DNA of 64,000 bases from Parenemella sanctibonifatiensis (GCF_002250565.1 NZ_NMVJ01000006.1:496001-560000); one strand, 5' to 3'. Positions 26,648-35,959 are shown, counted from the stretch's first letter. Numbers and translations are program-made. The notes: a model not told the origin generated them from the sequence alone.

Positions 26648-26754
26648 GGAGTCCTCCTCATGTCCGGTGAGCACGATACGCGACCAAGGTGTACCTAACC
26701 CAAGTCGATCTTGAATCCCATTCAGCCGAGCCACGCGGCCGGTGCCAGCCCGTC

Positions 26755-27798
26755 TCAGATGCGCGGATCGATCGCCATCTTGACGCCGAGTTGGTCTGCA
26801 ACAGCCTGGTAGGCCTCCTCGATCCGATCCAGGCTGAAGGTGTGGGTGACGATGGCATCGTGGTCGATTGCGCCACCGGCCAGCAGGTCCACGGCTCGGC
26901 GTACGTCACGGCGGCGTGCGTTGGAACCGCCGGTCACCTCGAGCTCGTTGTAATGGATCAGATTGGGATCCATCTGGGCCGTCGACCCCTTCGGGAAACC
27001 GGCGAAGTAGTTCACCCGGCCTCCGGCAGCGGCGCACGCCAGCGCAGTGTTGGCAAGGTCGGGCACCCCGATGCAGACCACCACGGCGTCAGCGCCGCGG
27101 CCGTTGGTGGCATCACGCACCGTCTCGACCAGGTCAACCGCGGACGGATCCAGGGTCAGGTCGGCGCCGAGTTGCTCGGCGATGCGGCGCCGTTCCTCAC
27201 CACGGTTGGCGACGATGACCTGGCCGACACCGGCGTAGCGGGCCAGCTGAGTGTGGAGCAACCCGATCGGGCCGGCGCCGATGACCACCACGGTGTCGCC
27301 CGGGTTGACCCGGTACTGGTCCAGTCCGTTCAAACAGCACGAGACCGGCTCGGCGAGCGCCAACAGGGCCGGTGGCAGGTCCTGGGGCGTGAGGATCAGG
27401 TTGCCCCGGGCGACCGCCTCGGCGGGCACCAGCATCTTCTCGGCCAACCCGCCGTCCAGGGCGTACCCAAACAGCCGCAGTCGCTCACACAGGTGCTCGC
27501 GGTCCCGCAGGCAGTGGTCACAGGCGCCGCAGGACAGCACGATCGACACCGTGGCCTGGCGGCCAACCCATTCCTGGGGCAGGCCATCGCCGACGGCGGA
27601 CACCCGGCCGGCAATCTCGTGCCCGACCACAACGTCGGGCACCACGCCGCTGGTCTTGGCGCCGGTGAACAGCCGGACGTCGGTGCCGCACAGCGTGGTC
27701 GTCTCGATGTCGAGCACCACTGCGCCGGGTCCCGGGACGGGATCCGGACGGTCCTCGAGGCTCAAATTGTGGGGAGAATGGAGGACTGCAGCGCGCAT
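26755..27798 (-). CDS. Zinc-dependent alcohol dehydrogenase (sorbitol/threonine dehydrogenase type)
   Basis: A 347-residue medium-chain dehydrogenase. CGTD with Cys37, VVGHEIAGRV (catalytic zinc His), the structural zinc cluster CGACDHCLRDREHLC and the NAD site VVIGAGPIGLLHTQLA are visible. It likely oxidises a polyol or secondary alcohol. It is divergent from the DhaKL kinase with a dyad between them, which suggests shared control and a route polyol to ketose, then kinase. ATG 27798 follows GAGGAG. Confidence 0.86.
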   Translation of the reverse strand: MRAAVLHSPHNLSLEDRPDPVPGPGAVVLDIETTTLCGTDVRLFTGAKTSGVVPDVVVGHEIAGRVSAVGDGLPQEWVGRQATVSIVLSCGACDHCLRDREHLCERLRLFGYALDGGLAEKMLVPAEAVARGNLILTPQDLPPALLALAEPVSCCLNGLDQYRVNPGDTVVVIGAGPIGLLHTQLARYAGVGQVIVANRGEERRRIAEQLGADLTLDPSAVDLVETVRDATNGRGADAVVVCIGVPDLANTALACAAAGGRVNYFAGFPKGSTAQMDPNLIHYNELEVTGGSNARRRDVRRAVDLLAGGAIDHDAIVTHTFSLDRIEEAYQAVADQLGVKMAIDPRI

Positions 27799-27829
27799 GG
27801 GAGAGGCTCCTCGTCGACCGGTCGGGGGT

Positions 27830-27844
27830 GGCTAGACTCTAGCC
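27830..27844. promoter_or_regulatory. Operator-like dyad between alcohol dehydrogenase and DhaKL genes
   Basis: GGCTAGA and TCTAGCC form 7-bp perfect arms around one C, centred in the 105-base divergent gap. A regulator site controlling both directions would fit. The regulator gene is not adjacent. Confidence 0.5.
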
Positions 27845-27903
27845 CACATCTCGGCTGCTCCCCCTGGCTGAGGGGGCTCGGCAGACTCACCCGGAGGTAC
27901 ACC

Positions 27904-29592
27904 ATGACGCGATTGACCAACGACCCGGCGGACTTTGCCAGCGAAGCGCTGGCCGGCTTCATCGACGCGAATCCTCGCCACGTCCGCGCTGTCCACGGCG
28001 GCGCCGTACGTTCCACCAAGACTCCCCAGGGCAAGGTCGCCATCATCGTCGGCGGCGGGTCGGGTCACTATCCGGCGTTTGCCGGCTGGGTGGGTCCCGG
28101 CTTCGCCGATGGCGCGGTGGCTGGCAACATCTTCTCCTCGCCGTCGGCAGCCCAGGCGTACAGCGTCTGCAAGGCAGCCGAGCGCGGCGCGGGCGTCTTC
28201 ATCGGGTTCGGCAACTACGCAGGTGACATCCTCCACTTCGGTCAGGCCGTCGAGCGGTTGCGATCCGAGGGCATCGACGCCCGCACCCTGGTGGTGACCG
28301 ATGACATCGCCTCCAGCCAGGAGCACAGCCAGCGCCGCGGCATCGCCGGCGACCTGCCGACCTTCAAGGTGGTGGGAGCGGCGGCGGAGGCCGGCGCCGA
28401 CATGGACACCGTCGAGGCGCTGTTCGACAAGGTCAACCACCGCACCCGCAGCTTTGGTGTCGCGTTTGACGGCTGCACGTTGCCCGGCCATGACGAGCCG
28501 CTGTTCACCGTGCCCGACGGCAAGGTCGGCATCGGGCTGGGCATCCACGGCGAGCCGGGCATCGACGAGGCCGACCTGGGCACCGCCCACGAGTTGGCGC
28601 AGCTGTTGGTCGACGGACTGTTGAAGGACAAGCCGGCCGACGTCGAGGATCGCGCCATCGTCATCGTCAACGGCCTGGGCGACACCAAGTACGAGGAGCT
28701 CTTCGTCGTCTATCGCAGCGTCAAGCAGCTGTTGGACCAGGCCGGCATCGAGATCGTCGACGGCGAGGCCGGCGAGTTCGTCACCAGCCTCGACATGGCT
28801 GGTCTGTCGCTGACCTTGGTGTGGGCCGACCAGGAGATTGAGAAGTACTGGTTCGCCGCCTGTGACACTCCTGCCTACCGCCGCGGCGCGGTCGGCGACG
28901 TCGAGGTGGACGACACCGAACTTCCCACCGAGGCCACCGCCGTTGCGGTCGCCGAACAGGGCAGCGAGGCCTCCCAGCAGGCCGCCGGCCAGGTCGTCAG
29001 CCAACTCGAGGCAATCCTCAACGCGCTCAAGTCGGCCGAGAAGACGCTCGGCGACGCCGATGCGGTGGCCGGTGACGGTGACCACGGCGAGGGCATGGTC
29101 CGCGGTGCGCTCCATGCGCATCGTGAAGCGGCCCGGTTGGCCGGTGAGGGTGCCGGCGCCGGCACCACCCTGCGTGGTGCCGGTGACAAGTGGAGCGAGC
29201 ACGCAGGTGGCACCTCGGGTGCGCTGTGGGGTGCGATCCTGACCGCCTTCGGCTCCACCATCGGCGACCAGGACGCGCCCGATGCGGCCGCCGTGGCCGC
29301 CGGGCTGGCTGCTGGTCTGGAGGCCGTGCAGCGGCTCGGCCAGGCGCAGGTCGGCGACAAGACCCTGGTCGACGCCTACGACCCGGCAGTCACCGCCGCC
29401 CAGGGCGCGACCGGTGGCGACATCGCCGCCGTCTGGGCAGCTGCCGCGGAAGCCGCCGAGGGCGGCGCGCGCAGCACCGCCGACATGGTCGCGAAGCTGG
29501 GCCGGGCGCGGCCGTTGGGCGAGAAGAGCCGCGGCACCGAGGATCCGGGGGCGACCTCGCTGGCGCTGGTGCTGCGTACCCTCGCTGGCTGA
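27904..29592 (+). CDS. DhaK-DhaL fused dihydroxyacetone-type kinase
   Basis: A 562-residue ATP-dependent kinase. The DhaK domain (1-330) has IIVGGGSGHYPAFAGWV and the covalent substrate His215 in GIGLGIHGEPG. The DhaL domain (360-562) has VAGDGDHGEGMVRG with metal-binding Asp residues and AGGTSGALWG. Relatives phosphorylate dihydroxyacetone or four-carbon ketoses such as erythrulose; the neighbouring polyol dehydrogenase makes a ketose substrate plausible. ATG 27904 has CGGAGG about 7 bases upstream. It is likely co-transcribed with the aldehyde dehydrogenase 28 bases later. Confidence 0.88.
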   Translation: MTRLTNDPADFASEALAGFIDANPRHVRAVHGGAVRSTKTPQGKVAIIVGGGSGHYPAFAGWVGPGFADGAVAGNIFSSPSAAQAYSVCKAAERGAGVFIGFGNYAGDILHFGQAVERLRSEGIDARTLVVTDDIASSQEHSQRRGIAGDLPTFKVVGAAAEAGADMDTVEALFDKVNHRTRSFGVAFDGCTLPGHDEPLFTVPDGKVGIGLGIHGEPGIDEADLGTAHELAQLLVDGLLKDKPADVEDRAIVIVNGLGDTKYEELFVVYRSVKQLLDQAGIEIVDGEAGEFVTSLDMAGLSLTLVWADQEIEKYWFAACDTPAYRRGAVGDVEVDDTELPTEATAVAVAEQGSEASQQAAGQVVSQLEAILNALKSAEKTLGDADAVAGDGDHGEGMVRGALHAHREAARLAGEGAGAGTTLRGAGDKWSEHAGGTSGALWGAILTAFGSTIGDQDAPDAAAVAAGLAAGLEAVQRLGQAQVGDKTLVDAYDPAVTAAQGATGGDIAAVWAAAAEAAEGGARSTADMVAKLGRARPLGEKSRGTEDPGATSLALVLRTLAG

Positions 29593-29620
29593 CGCAAGGT
29601 GGGGGAGTAGCGTCCGTGGC

Positions 29621-31060
29621 ATGGACGCCGCACTGAGCACATTGCACCCCGACCTGTGGATCAACGGGTCCTGGACCGCGACCGAGGAAACCTTCGCGGT
29701 CCAGGACCCGGCCACCGGCGAGACCCTCGCCGAGGTTGCCGACGCCTCCCCGGAGCAGGCGTTGGCGGCCCTCGCGGCCGCGACCGAGGCCGCTCCCGGC
29801 TGGGCCGCGGCCCCACCGAGGGAACGAGCCGAAGTGCTGCGCCGGGCGTACGAACTGATCGTCGCCGACGAGGATCGGTTGGCGCGCTGCATGACTCTGG
29901 AGATGGGCAAACCGCTGACCGAGTCCCGCGGCGAAGTCAGTTATGGCGCCGAGTTCTTCCGTTGGTACGCCGAGGAGGCCGTCCGCAGCACCGGCCAGTA
30001 CGGCCGCTCTCCGGACGGCAAGCGCACCCTGGTGACGGTCAAGAAACCGGTCGGTCCGGCGTACGCCATCACTCCTTGGAATTTCCCGCTGGCGATGGCG
30101 ACCCGCAAGATCGCCCCGGCATTGGCAGCCGGTTGCCCGATCATCCTCAAGCCAGCGGCCGAGACGCCGCTGACCTCACTGCTGTTGATGGACATCCTGG
30201 CGGAGGCCGGCGTGCCGGCCGGGGTCGTCAACTGTGTGACCACCAGCGACGCAGCCGCCCAGAGCGCCGCCCTGATGGCCGATCCACGACTGCGGAAGGT
30301 GACTTTCACCGGCTCCACCGAGGTCGGGCGTACCTTGCTGCACCAGGCCGCTGACCAGGTCCTCAACGTCTCGATGGAGCTCGGCGGGAACGCTCCCTTC
30401 ATCGTCTTGGCCGACGCGGATCTGCCCGCGTCGATCGAGGGCGCCATGACGGCCAAGATGCGCAACATCGGCGAGGCCTGCATCAGCGCCAACCGGTTCC
30501 TGGTGCATGAATCGGTCGCCGAGGAGTTCACCGCCGGGATGACCGAGGCGATGGGCAACCTCAAGCCGGGCCACGGCCTCGAGGAGGGCTCGACACTGGG
30601 TCCGCTGATCGATGACGAGGCTCGGGACCGGATCCACGGCTGGGTCCACGAGGCGGTCCGGGCCGGCGGACAACTCCACTGTGGCGGCGAGATTCCCTCC
30701 GGTCCCGGCCACTTCTATCCGGCGACGGTGCTGTCGGGCATCTCGGCGGAGATGACCCTGGCCAAGCGCGAGATCTTCGGGCCGGTGGTTGCGATCCAGA
30801 CCTTCGATGACGCCGACGAGGCGGTCGCGCTGGCCAATGACAGCGAACACGGCCTGAGCGCATACATCTATGGCCGAGACGGATCAGTGCTGCAGGTGGC
30901 CGAGCGTCTGGAGTCCGGCATGGTTGGCGTCAACACCGGCCTGATCTCCGATCCGGCCGCGCCGTTTGGTGGGGTGAAGCAGTCCGGTCTGGGTCGTGAA
31001 GGCGCCCGCGACGGGATCGAGGCCTTCCTGGAGACGACCTATCTGGCCCTGACCTGGTGA
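29621..31060 (+). CDS. Aldehyde dehydrogenase, succinate-semialdehyde dehydrogenase type
   Basis: A 479-residue NAD(P)-dependent enzyme. ITPWNFPLAMATRKIAPALA (150-169), FTGSTEVGR, catalytic Glu253 (MELGGNAPF) and nucleophile Cys287 (GEACISANRF) are present, as is the GabD-like C-terminus PFGGVKQSGLGREGARDG. It oxidises a small aldehyde to the acid. Its place behind the DhaKL kinase suggests use in polyol/aldose oxidation rather than GABA breakdown, but this is inferred. Confidence 0.86.
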   Translation: MDAALSTLHPDLWINGSWTATEETFAVQDPATGETLAEVADASPEQALAALAAATEAAPGWAAAPPRERAEVLRRAYELIVADEDRLARCMTLEMGKPLTESRGEVSYGAEFFRWYAEEAVRSTGQYGRSPDGKRTLVTVKKPVGPAYAITPWNFPLAMATRKIAPALAAGCPIILKPAAETPLTSLLLMDILAEAGVPAGVVNCVTTSDAAAQSAALMADPRLRKVTFTGSTEVGRTLLHQAADQVLNVSMELGGNAPFIVLADADLPASIEGAMTAKMRNIGEACISANRFLVHESVAEEFTAGMTEAMGNLKPGHGLEEGSTLGPLIDDEARDRIHGWVHEAVRAGGQLHCGGEIPSGPGHFYPATVLSGISAEMTLAKREIFGPVVAIQTFDDADEAVALANDSEHGLSAYIYGRDGSVLQVAERLESGMVGVNTGLISDPAAPFGGVKQSGLGREGARDGIEAFLETTYLALTW

Positions 31061-31064
31061 CCCC

Positions 31065-31934
31065 TCAGTTGGTGGTCGCCGCCGTGTCGCAGCCAAGCCT
31101 GTCGCCGGGGGCCGCGGCGAATTCGTGGCCGCCGAAGACCTCGTCGCGGATGAGTTCGTAGCTGGCATCGTCCTGACCATCGGCGTAGGGCCGATGATCG
31201 GTGTCAGGTTCGACCGCGCAGCGGGCAACGTAGTAGCCAACCGCGTCGGCGAAGCTCTCCGACAGGGAGGACCCGTAGCCCGTGAAGCCACCTTGGCTGC
31301 GATAGATCTTCTCGTAGGCCTGTTGGTAGGCCGGCTCGGCGTACCGATCGACGTTGAAGGCGTGGGCCAGTTCGTGGACGATCACCCGGACCACCCGGGC
31401 CTGGTCGCCCTCATCGATGGACTGCTGCATCTTGGCGAAGTCCAGGGTGACCGCGTTGGCCGAGGTCAGGCTCCAGTCGCCCCACGCCCAGCCGGGCTTG
31501 GTGGTGGCGTTGACTCGCAGCTCTGGGTTCTTCTCCTTGATCGCCGTCAGGAATGGGGTGCAGTCGACCGCATCCATGATCTCCCAGTAGGTGTGGGTGA
31601 CGTCTTCGGCGCGACCCCACTGGTTGCCGACCAGCTCGATGCCCCAGATCTGCTCCAGCTGCTCCACGACGGTGTCGCTGTCGGCGCCGGTGGGGTAGGG
31701 GTGATCGGCCTCGCACGGACGCGGGATCGTCACGACGGGCGCGGGCTCGACCGATACCGGTTGCGCGGGAGGTCCGGGCTGCGGGGCGGGCTCGAGTGCC
31801 GGCTCAGGCGTCGGATCGCTCGCCCCGCCGAGCGGCGGCAGCGGCTCGGGGGCTGCGTGCGCGACGGGTGTCGTCGGCAGCGCCATCACCAAGACCAGGC
31901 CGGCCGCGGCGAGAACTCGGGACACCACCCGCAT
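31065..31934 (-). CDS. Secreted HExxH metallopeptidase-like protein
   Basis: A 289-residue protein with a Sec signal peptide (RVLAAAGLVLVMALPTTPVAHA, cleavage near 28), a Pro/Glu linker and one catalytic-type domain with HELAH at 187-191 and SESFADAVGYYVARC downstream. Four to five Cys residues may form disulfides. It is a paralogue of the C-terminal domain of the 24878 gene, and the two lie on either side of the DhaKL/aldehyde dehydrogenase cluster. The stop is convergent with the dehydrogenase, only 4 bases away. Confidence 0.78.
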   Translation of the reverse strand: MRVVSRVLAAAGLVLVMALPTTPVAHAAPEPLPPLGGASDPTPEPALEPAPQPGPPAQPVSVEPAPVVTIPRPCEADHPYPTGADSDTVVEQLEQIWGIELVGNQWGRAEDVTHTYWEIMDAVDCTPFLTAIKEKNPELRVNATTKPGWAWGDWSLTSANAVTLDFAKMQQSIDEGDQARVVRVIVHELAHAFNVDRYAEPAYQQAYEKIYRSQGGFTGYGSSLSESFADAVGYYVARCAVEPDTDHRPYADGQDDASYELIRDEVFGGHEFAAAPGDRLGCDTAATTN

Positions 31935-32132
31935 GGGCGCACCTCACATCTGGGAATCGGGACATCCGACAGCGTCGGGACGTCGGGAACAGGAACGCAG
32001 GAACACTACCTGAGAGATTCCTTAGAACCAAGAATGGATTCTTCAAGGTTCGCTCGAGTTCGTCACGGTTCTCGCGCGCTACCGTCGAGGCGTACCAACA
32101 GCCGGGGAACCGACCCGGCGGGCAGGGGAGAC

Positions 32133-33182
32133 ATGCGTGGTGAGTTCAAGGTCCGCGGCGGCAAGCTCGTGGCGGTGCAGTGTGAGGTCGAGGACGGCCG
32201 GCTGACCGACGTCCAGCTCTCCGGCGACTTCTTCATCGAACCAGACGACGCACTGCTGGACATCAACGCTGCCCTCACCGGGATGTCCGCGACCGCCACC
32301 GCCGAGCAGTACGCCGCCGCCATCGAGCAGGCGCTGGCACCGCAGGTGCAGCTGATTGGTTTCACGCCCCAGGCAGTCGGCACCGCCGTACGCCGCGCTC
32401 TCGGCAATGCAACCAGCTGGGACGACCACGATTTCGAGGTGATCGGCCCCGAGGTGATGCCTCCGATCATGCACGTCGCGCTCGACGAGGTCCTGCTGGC
32501 TGAGGTTGGTGCGGGACGGCGCGGCCCGCTGCTGCGCTTCTGGGACTGGGATTCCCCCTTGGTGGTGATCGGGTCTTTTCAGTCCTACCGGAACGAGATC
32601 GACGACGACGCCGCCAAACGGATCGGCTTCGACGTGGTACGCCGGATCTCCGGTGGCGGAGCGATGTTCATGGAAGCCGGCAACTGCATCACCTATTCAA
32701 TGGTGGTGCCCGGGTCGCTGGTGGAGGGCCTCAGCTTCGAGCAGTCCTACGCCTTCCTCGACGACTGGGTGATGCAGGCACTGGCCAGTGTCGGGGTGAA
32801 GGCGCACTACGTGCCACTCAACGACATCGCCTCCGAGCAGGGCAAGATCGGTGGAGCAGCCCAGAAGCGCCTGGCCAGCGGCGCCGTGCTGCACCACGTG
32901 ACGATGGCCTATGACATCGACGCCGACAAGATGGCCGAGGTGCTACGGATCGGCCGGGAGAAGTTGGTCGACAAGGGCACCCGAAGCGCCAACAAGCGGG
33001 TGGATCCGATGCGTTCCCAGACCGGCATGGCACGCGACGACATCCTGACTGCCTTCCAGGAGTCGTTCCTGAGCCACTACCGCTCCCATGTGGGCGGTTA
33101 TCGGGAGGCCGAGCTGGCACGGGCCCGGGAACTGGTGGAGACCAAGTTCGGCACCGAGGAGTGGACCCGCCGGGTGCCGTGA
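32133..33182 (+). CDS. lplA: Lipoate-protein ligase A
   Basis: A 349-residue enzyme that attaches lipoate to carrier proteins. Its accessory domain (LVAVQCEVEDGRLTDVQLSG, residues 1-95), which is C-terminal in E. coli LplA, comes first here, followed by the catalytic domain: VVIGSFQSY, VVRRISGGGAMFMEAGNC and the lysine in EQGKIGGAAQKR. This order is common in actinobacteria. GcvH (14386) is a likely acceptor. ATG 32133 follows GGGGAG. Confidence 0.87.
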   Translation: MRGEFKVRGGKLVAVQCEVEDGRLTDVQLSGDFFIEPDDALLDINAALTGMSATATAEQYAAAIEQALAPQVQLIGFTPQAVGTAVRRALGNATSWDDHDFEVIGPEVMPPIMHVALDEVLLAEVGAGRRGPLLRFWDWDSPLVVIGSFQSYRNEIDDDAAKRIGFDVVRRISGGGAMFMEAGNCITYSMVVPGSLVEGLSFEQSYAFLDDWVMQALASVGVKAHYVPLNDIASEQGKIGGAAQKRLASGAVLHHVTMAYDIDADKMAEVLRIGREKLVDKGTRSANKRVDPMRSQTGMARDDILTAFQESFLSHYRSHVGGYREAELARARELVETKFGTEEWTRRVP

Positions 33183-33200
33183 GTCAACTTTCGGACTCGG

Positions 33201-33695
33201 TCAGACCTGACCGCCGGAGTTCTTCGCGAGCGCGTGGATCTCGTCGTTGCTGAGGCGTTCGACCACGATTGAGGCGCCGTCGAGGAAGCGGTAGCGGTCG
33301 GTCGGCAGTGCCCGCATCGCCGCGCTGTAGTCGGCCTCGCCGACGGTCCGGATGCCGTCGACGCCGTCCTCCATGATCACCAGCAGCCACCGGTTGATGT
33401 CGTCAGGGCGGAGCTGGCGGCGGTAGCCGATGTCGAGCACGGGCTCCCACGGCAGCACTGTAGTGACCCCTTGCCCGAGCACGTACAGACCCTGGATCTC
33501 TCCCTCAGGGGTCCGTACGACCTTCTGGCTGGCGTCGAAGGCCTGCTCGTTCTGCACCGCCGTGAACCACTGGCCGAAGGCCTCGACCGGGGACGGAGCG
33601 GCCAGGATCTCGTCGAAGGTCGAGGCGGAGAAGGTCACCGGGCGTACGATTCCGGGCATGATCGCGCCGTTCGTCTCGCCCTGGCACGGCCGCAT
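33201..33695 (-). CDS. Unknown protein, possibly 5'-truncated by frameshift
   Basis: A 164-residue frame from ATG 33695 (a later ATG at 33659 would give 152). It has no recognised domain: VTFSASTFDEILAAP, VQNEQAFDASQKVVRTPEG, PWEPVLDIGYRRQL and INRWLLVIMEDG. Codon use is normal. Immediately upstream, another frame on the same strand continues with coding-like codon use (next entry), so the true protein may be longer and the gene frameshifted. It could belong to a T7-secretion or SseB-type small-protein group, but I cannot support that. Confidence 0.55.
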   Translation of the reverse strand: MRPCQGETNGAIMPGIVRPVTFSASTFDEILAAPSPVEAFGQWFTAVQNEQAFDASQKVVRTPEGEIQGLYVLGQGVTTVLPWEPVLDIGYRRQLRPDDINRWLLVIMEDGVDGIRTVGEADYSAAMRALPTDRYRFLDGASIVVERLSNDEIHALAKNSGGQV

Positions 33696-33859
33696 GCCCT
33701 GAATGCCGAAGAGCGCATCCGCCGCGGCATCATCTCGTCCGGGTCGACGTTGTAGGGCCGCAGCCCCGGCTCGCCGACGGCCAGCGCCTGCTCGACGGTC
33801 AGCGGAATGTGCTGCCGCAGCAGCCGCTTCTTGGGCGTGATCGCGAAGGTGTGGCTGAT
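33696..33859 (-). pseudogene. Coding-like segment out of frame with the downstream unknown gene
   Basis: On the minus strand a frame without a start codon reads SHTFAITPKKRLLRQ and PLTVEQALAVGEPGLRPYNV, with GC-rich third positions, and then codon preference switches to the frame of the 33201 gene near 33718-33735. It lies right after the stop of the GNAT gene. A one-base indel in a single original gene explains it best; sequencing error is possible. Confidence 0.45.
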
Positions 33860-33884
33860 CGGACGGGTCCTTCCGGGTCGGCGG

Positions 33885-34448
33885 TCAGAGGTCCTTCACC
33901 AGGACCGCAAAGGCGAGGTGGTCGACCAGCGGGATACCGAAACGGGGATCATCCATGGGGAAGGGAAGCCGCTCGTCGGTCAGCCGATAGCCGTGGCGAA
34001 TGTACCAATCGATCAGATCAGCGCGAGCATCGATCACCGTCATGACAGCCTGGTCGTGTCCCGCCTCGGCCAGGATCCGTTCGGCCTCGCCCAACAGGTA
34101 CGCCCCGTAGCCCGCTCCCTGGTGGAAGGGGCGCACCGTCACCATCCCGATGTAGCCGGCACCAGTGGTGGCGGTCTCGTCCGCTTCGCCACCTTCGCCC
34201 CACACATGGGTACGAAAACAGCCGACCAGGTCACTGGGATCCTCGGTCAGCACCGCCACCCACAAGGTTCCGGGCTCGGCGGCGAGGCTGTCGACGTCGG
34301 TGCGTTGACCGGCCAGCAGGTCCGCCTCGGTGGTCCAACCGACCCGGCTGGAGTCCCCCCGATACGACAGGTTCACCAGCTGGGAGATCACCGGCAGGTC
34401 GGCCTCGGCCGCGGGACGGATGGTCAGATCGGCGGCTGCGTCAGTCAC
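33885..34448 (-). CDS. GNAT-family N-acetyltransferase
   Basis: A 187-residue acetyl-CoA-dependent transferase: AAGYIG-like strand then MVTVRPFHQGAGYGAYLLGEAE (motif A, Q-x-x-G-x-G/A with V-R-P-x-x-Q-G-x-G-Y-G) and DLIDWYIRHGYRLTDE (motif B). GTG 34448 has GAGGATT 4-10 bases upstream and lies 8 bases after the nitroreductase-like gene. The substrate is unknown. Confidence 0.83.
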   Translation of the reverse strand: MTDAAADLTIRPAAEADLPVISQLVNLSYRGDSSRVGWTTEADLLAGQRTDVDSLAAEPGTLWVAVLTEDPSDLVGCFRTHVWGEGGEADETATTGAGYIGMVTVRPFHQGAGYGAYLLGEAERILAEAGHDQAVMTVIDARADLIDWYIRHGYRLTDERLPFPMDDPRFGIPLVDHLAFAVLVKDL

Positions 34449-34456
34449 CGGAATCC

Positions 34457-35080
34457 TCAGTCGAAGATCGGGCCGACGGTACGCGAGCGCTTCAGCTCGA
34501 AGAAGCCGTCGTACTCGGTCATCAGCGCGAAGCCGTCGAAGAGCCGACCAGCGGCCTCACCCGTGGGCGCCGGCGAGATGACCGGGCCGAAGAGGGCCTT
34601 GCCGTTGACATGGATGACCGGCGTGCCGACCTCATCGCCAACCGGGTCCATACCTTCGTGGTGGGAGCGGCGCAGCGCGTCGTCGTTGGCGTCGGTGTCG
34701 GCAGCCTGTGCCAACTCCACCGGCAGACCGACATCAGTCAGTGCGGCCTCCACGGTGGCCCGGCTGCGCTCCTCGGCGCCGGGATGGATGCGGGTGCCCA
34801 GCGCGGTGTAGAACTCGGCGAGCTTCTCCGAACCGTGCTGCTCCTCGACGGCCAGGCACACCCGCACCGGGCCCCAAGCGGTCTGGAGGAAGTCGCGATA
34901 GCCCTGCGGAACATCCTTGTCCTCGTTGAGCACGGCCAAGCTCATGACGTGAAACGTGACCGAGATCGGGCGTACCTTCTGGGCCTCCAAGATCCAACGC
35001 GACGTCATCCAGGCCCACGGGCATGCGGGGTCGAACCAGAAATCAACAGCGGTCTGCTCAGCAGTGTCAGTCATGTCCAT
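34457..35080 (-). CDS. Mycothiol-dependent nitroreductase-like thioredoxin-fold protein (Rv2466c family)
   Basis: A 207-residue DsbA-fold protein. FWFDPACPWAWMTSRWILEA matches the start of M. tuberculosis Rv2466c, and FHVMSLAVLNEDKDVP, AWGPVRVCLAVE, LRRSHHEGMDPVGDEVGTP and HVNGKALFGPV also match. The active site reads CPWA rather than CPWC, so only the first Cys remains; this monothiol form is common among actinobacterial relatives. It probably reduces electrophiles using mycothiol. ATG 35074 is an alternative start. Confidence 0.84.
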   Translation of the reverse strand: MDMTDTAEQTAVDFWFDPACPWAWMTSRWILEAQKVRPISVTFHVMSLAVLNEDKDVPQGYRDFLQTAWGPVRVCLAVEEQHGSEKLAEFYTALGTRIHPGAEERSRATVEAALTDVGLPVELAQAADTDANDDALRRSHHEGMDPVGDEVGTPVIHVNGKALFGPVISPAPTGEAAGRLFDGFALMTEYDGFFELKRSRTVGPIFD

Positions 35081-35119
35081 CAGCCTACTCGGCCGGTTGC
35101 CTACGGCTCTGGCCCATAC

Positions 35120-35905
35120 TCAGGCGATCGCCAGGAGTCCCCGGTCGGCCGCTTCCAAGCGGCAGCGGCCGGCCGGGGCAGGCAGGCGTACGCGGTCGCC
35201 GTGGATCACCCGGCGGCGGCCCTCCTGGTCCACGAGGACGCAGCCGTCGGCGTCGACGGCCCACAGCTGATCGGCCAGCCGCAGCAACACCGGGCAGTCC
35301 GGGGTGGAGGAGCGGCTGATCGCGGTCCGACCCAGGCGTACGCCTTCCAGCAACGCCTCGGTGGTGCATTCCGAGGCCAGCACCCACGTGGTCGGGGTGC
35401 CCGGCGGATAGCCCTGGCTCGGGGTGTGGAAGTCCGAGCCGCCGATCAGCGCAGTGCCGGCCGGCCAGCGCCACAGCAACGTCCACGGCGCGGTGTGGTG
35501 CAGACCGAGGAACCATTCGATGTGCCACAGCTCCAGCACCGGGCAGTTCCTCGGGCAGCCAGGCACAGTCCTGGGACAGCGGATGGTTGGCGCTCAGTAC
35601 GCCGCCGGCCTTCTCGACCTGCTCGATCCAGGTGGCGACGGGTTCCCGGAAGTCGACGAAGCCGATCTCACCAAAGGCGTTGGCGTGGCCGCGGTGCGTG
35701 GTGACCTCCTGGCCGGGCAGCAGCGAGATGCCGTAGCGCTGCCCGGCGGCGCCCATTTCGGACCAGTGGGAGGTGGTGTTGTGATCGGTGACCGCCAGGA
35801 AGTCCAGCCCCCGGCCGGCGGCCGCGGCGGCCAGCTGGTCGACGCTCTGGTCACCGTCCGAGTGCAGCGTGTGGGCGTGAAAATCACCGGCCCACCACCG
35901 CAGTC
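35120..35905 (-). pseudogene. Frameshifted PHP-domain phosphoesterase (CehA/McbA type)
   Basis: The first part (35905 to about 35545) reads RWWAGDFHAHTLHSDGDQS, DFLAVTDHNTTSHW, PGQEVTTHRGHANAFG and GVLSANHPLSQDCAW, a PHP metal-binding domain. The rest is in another frame: ELWHIEWF, ALIGGSDFHTPSQGYPPGTP and ALLEGVRLGRTAIS. The frames join if one G is removed from the run at 35541-35543. No start codon of its own is seen; the first frame runs straight on from the transporter remnant. Confidence 0.75.
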
Positions 35906-35959
35906 CCGGCGGGGGGGTAGGTCCCTGGCCGAGCCGCGGGTGGCGTCGGGCGCCGGCGG

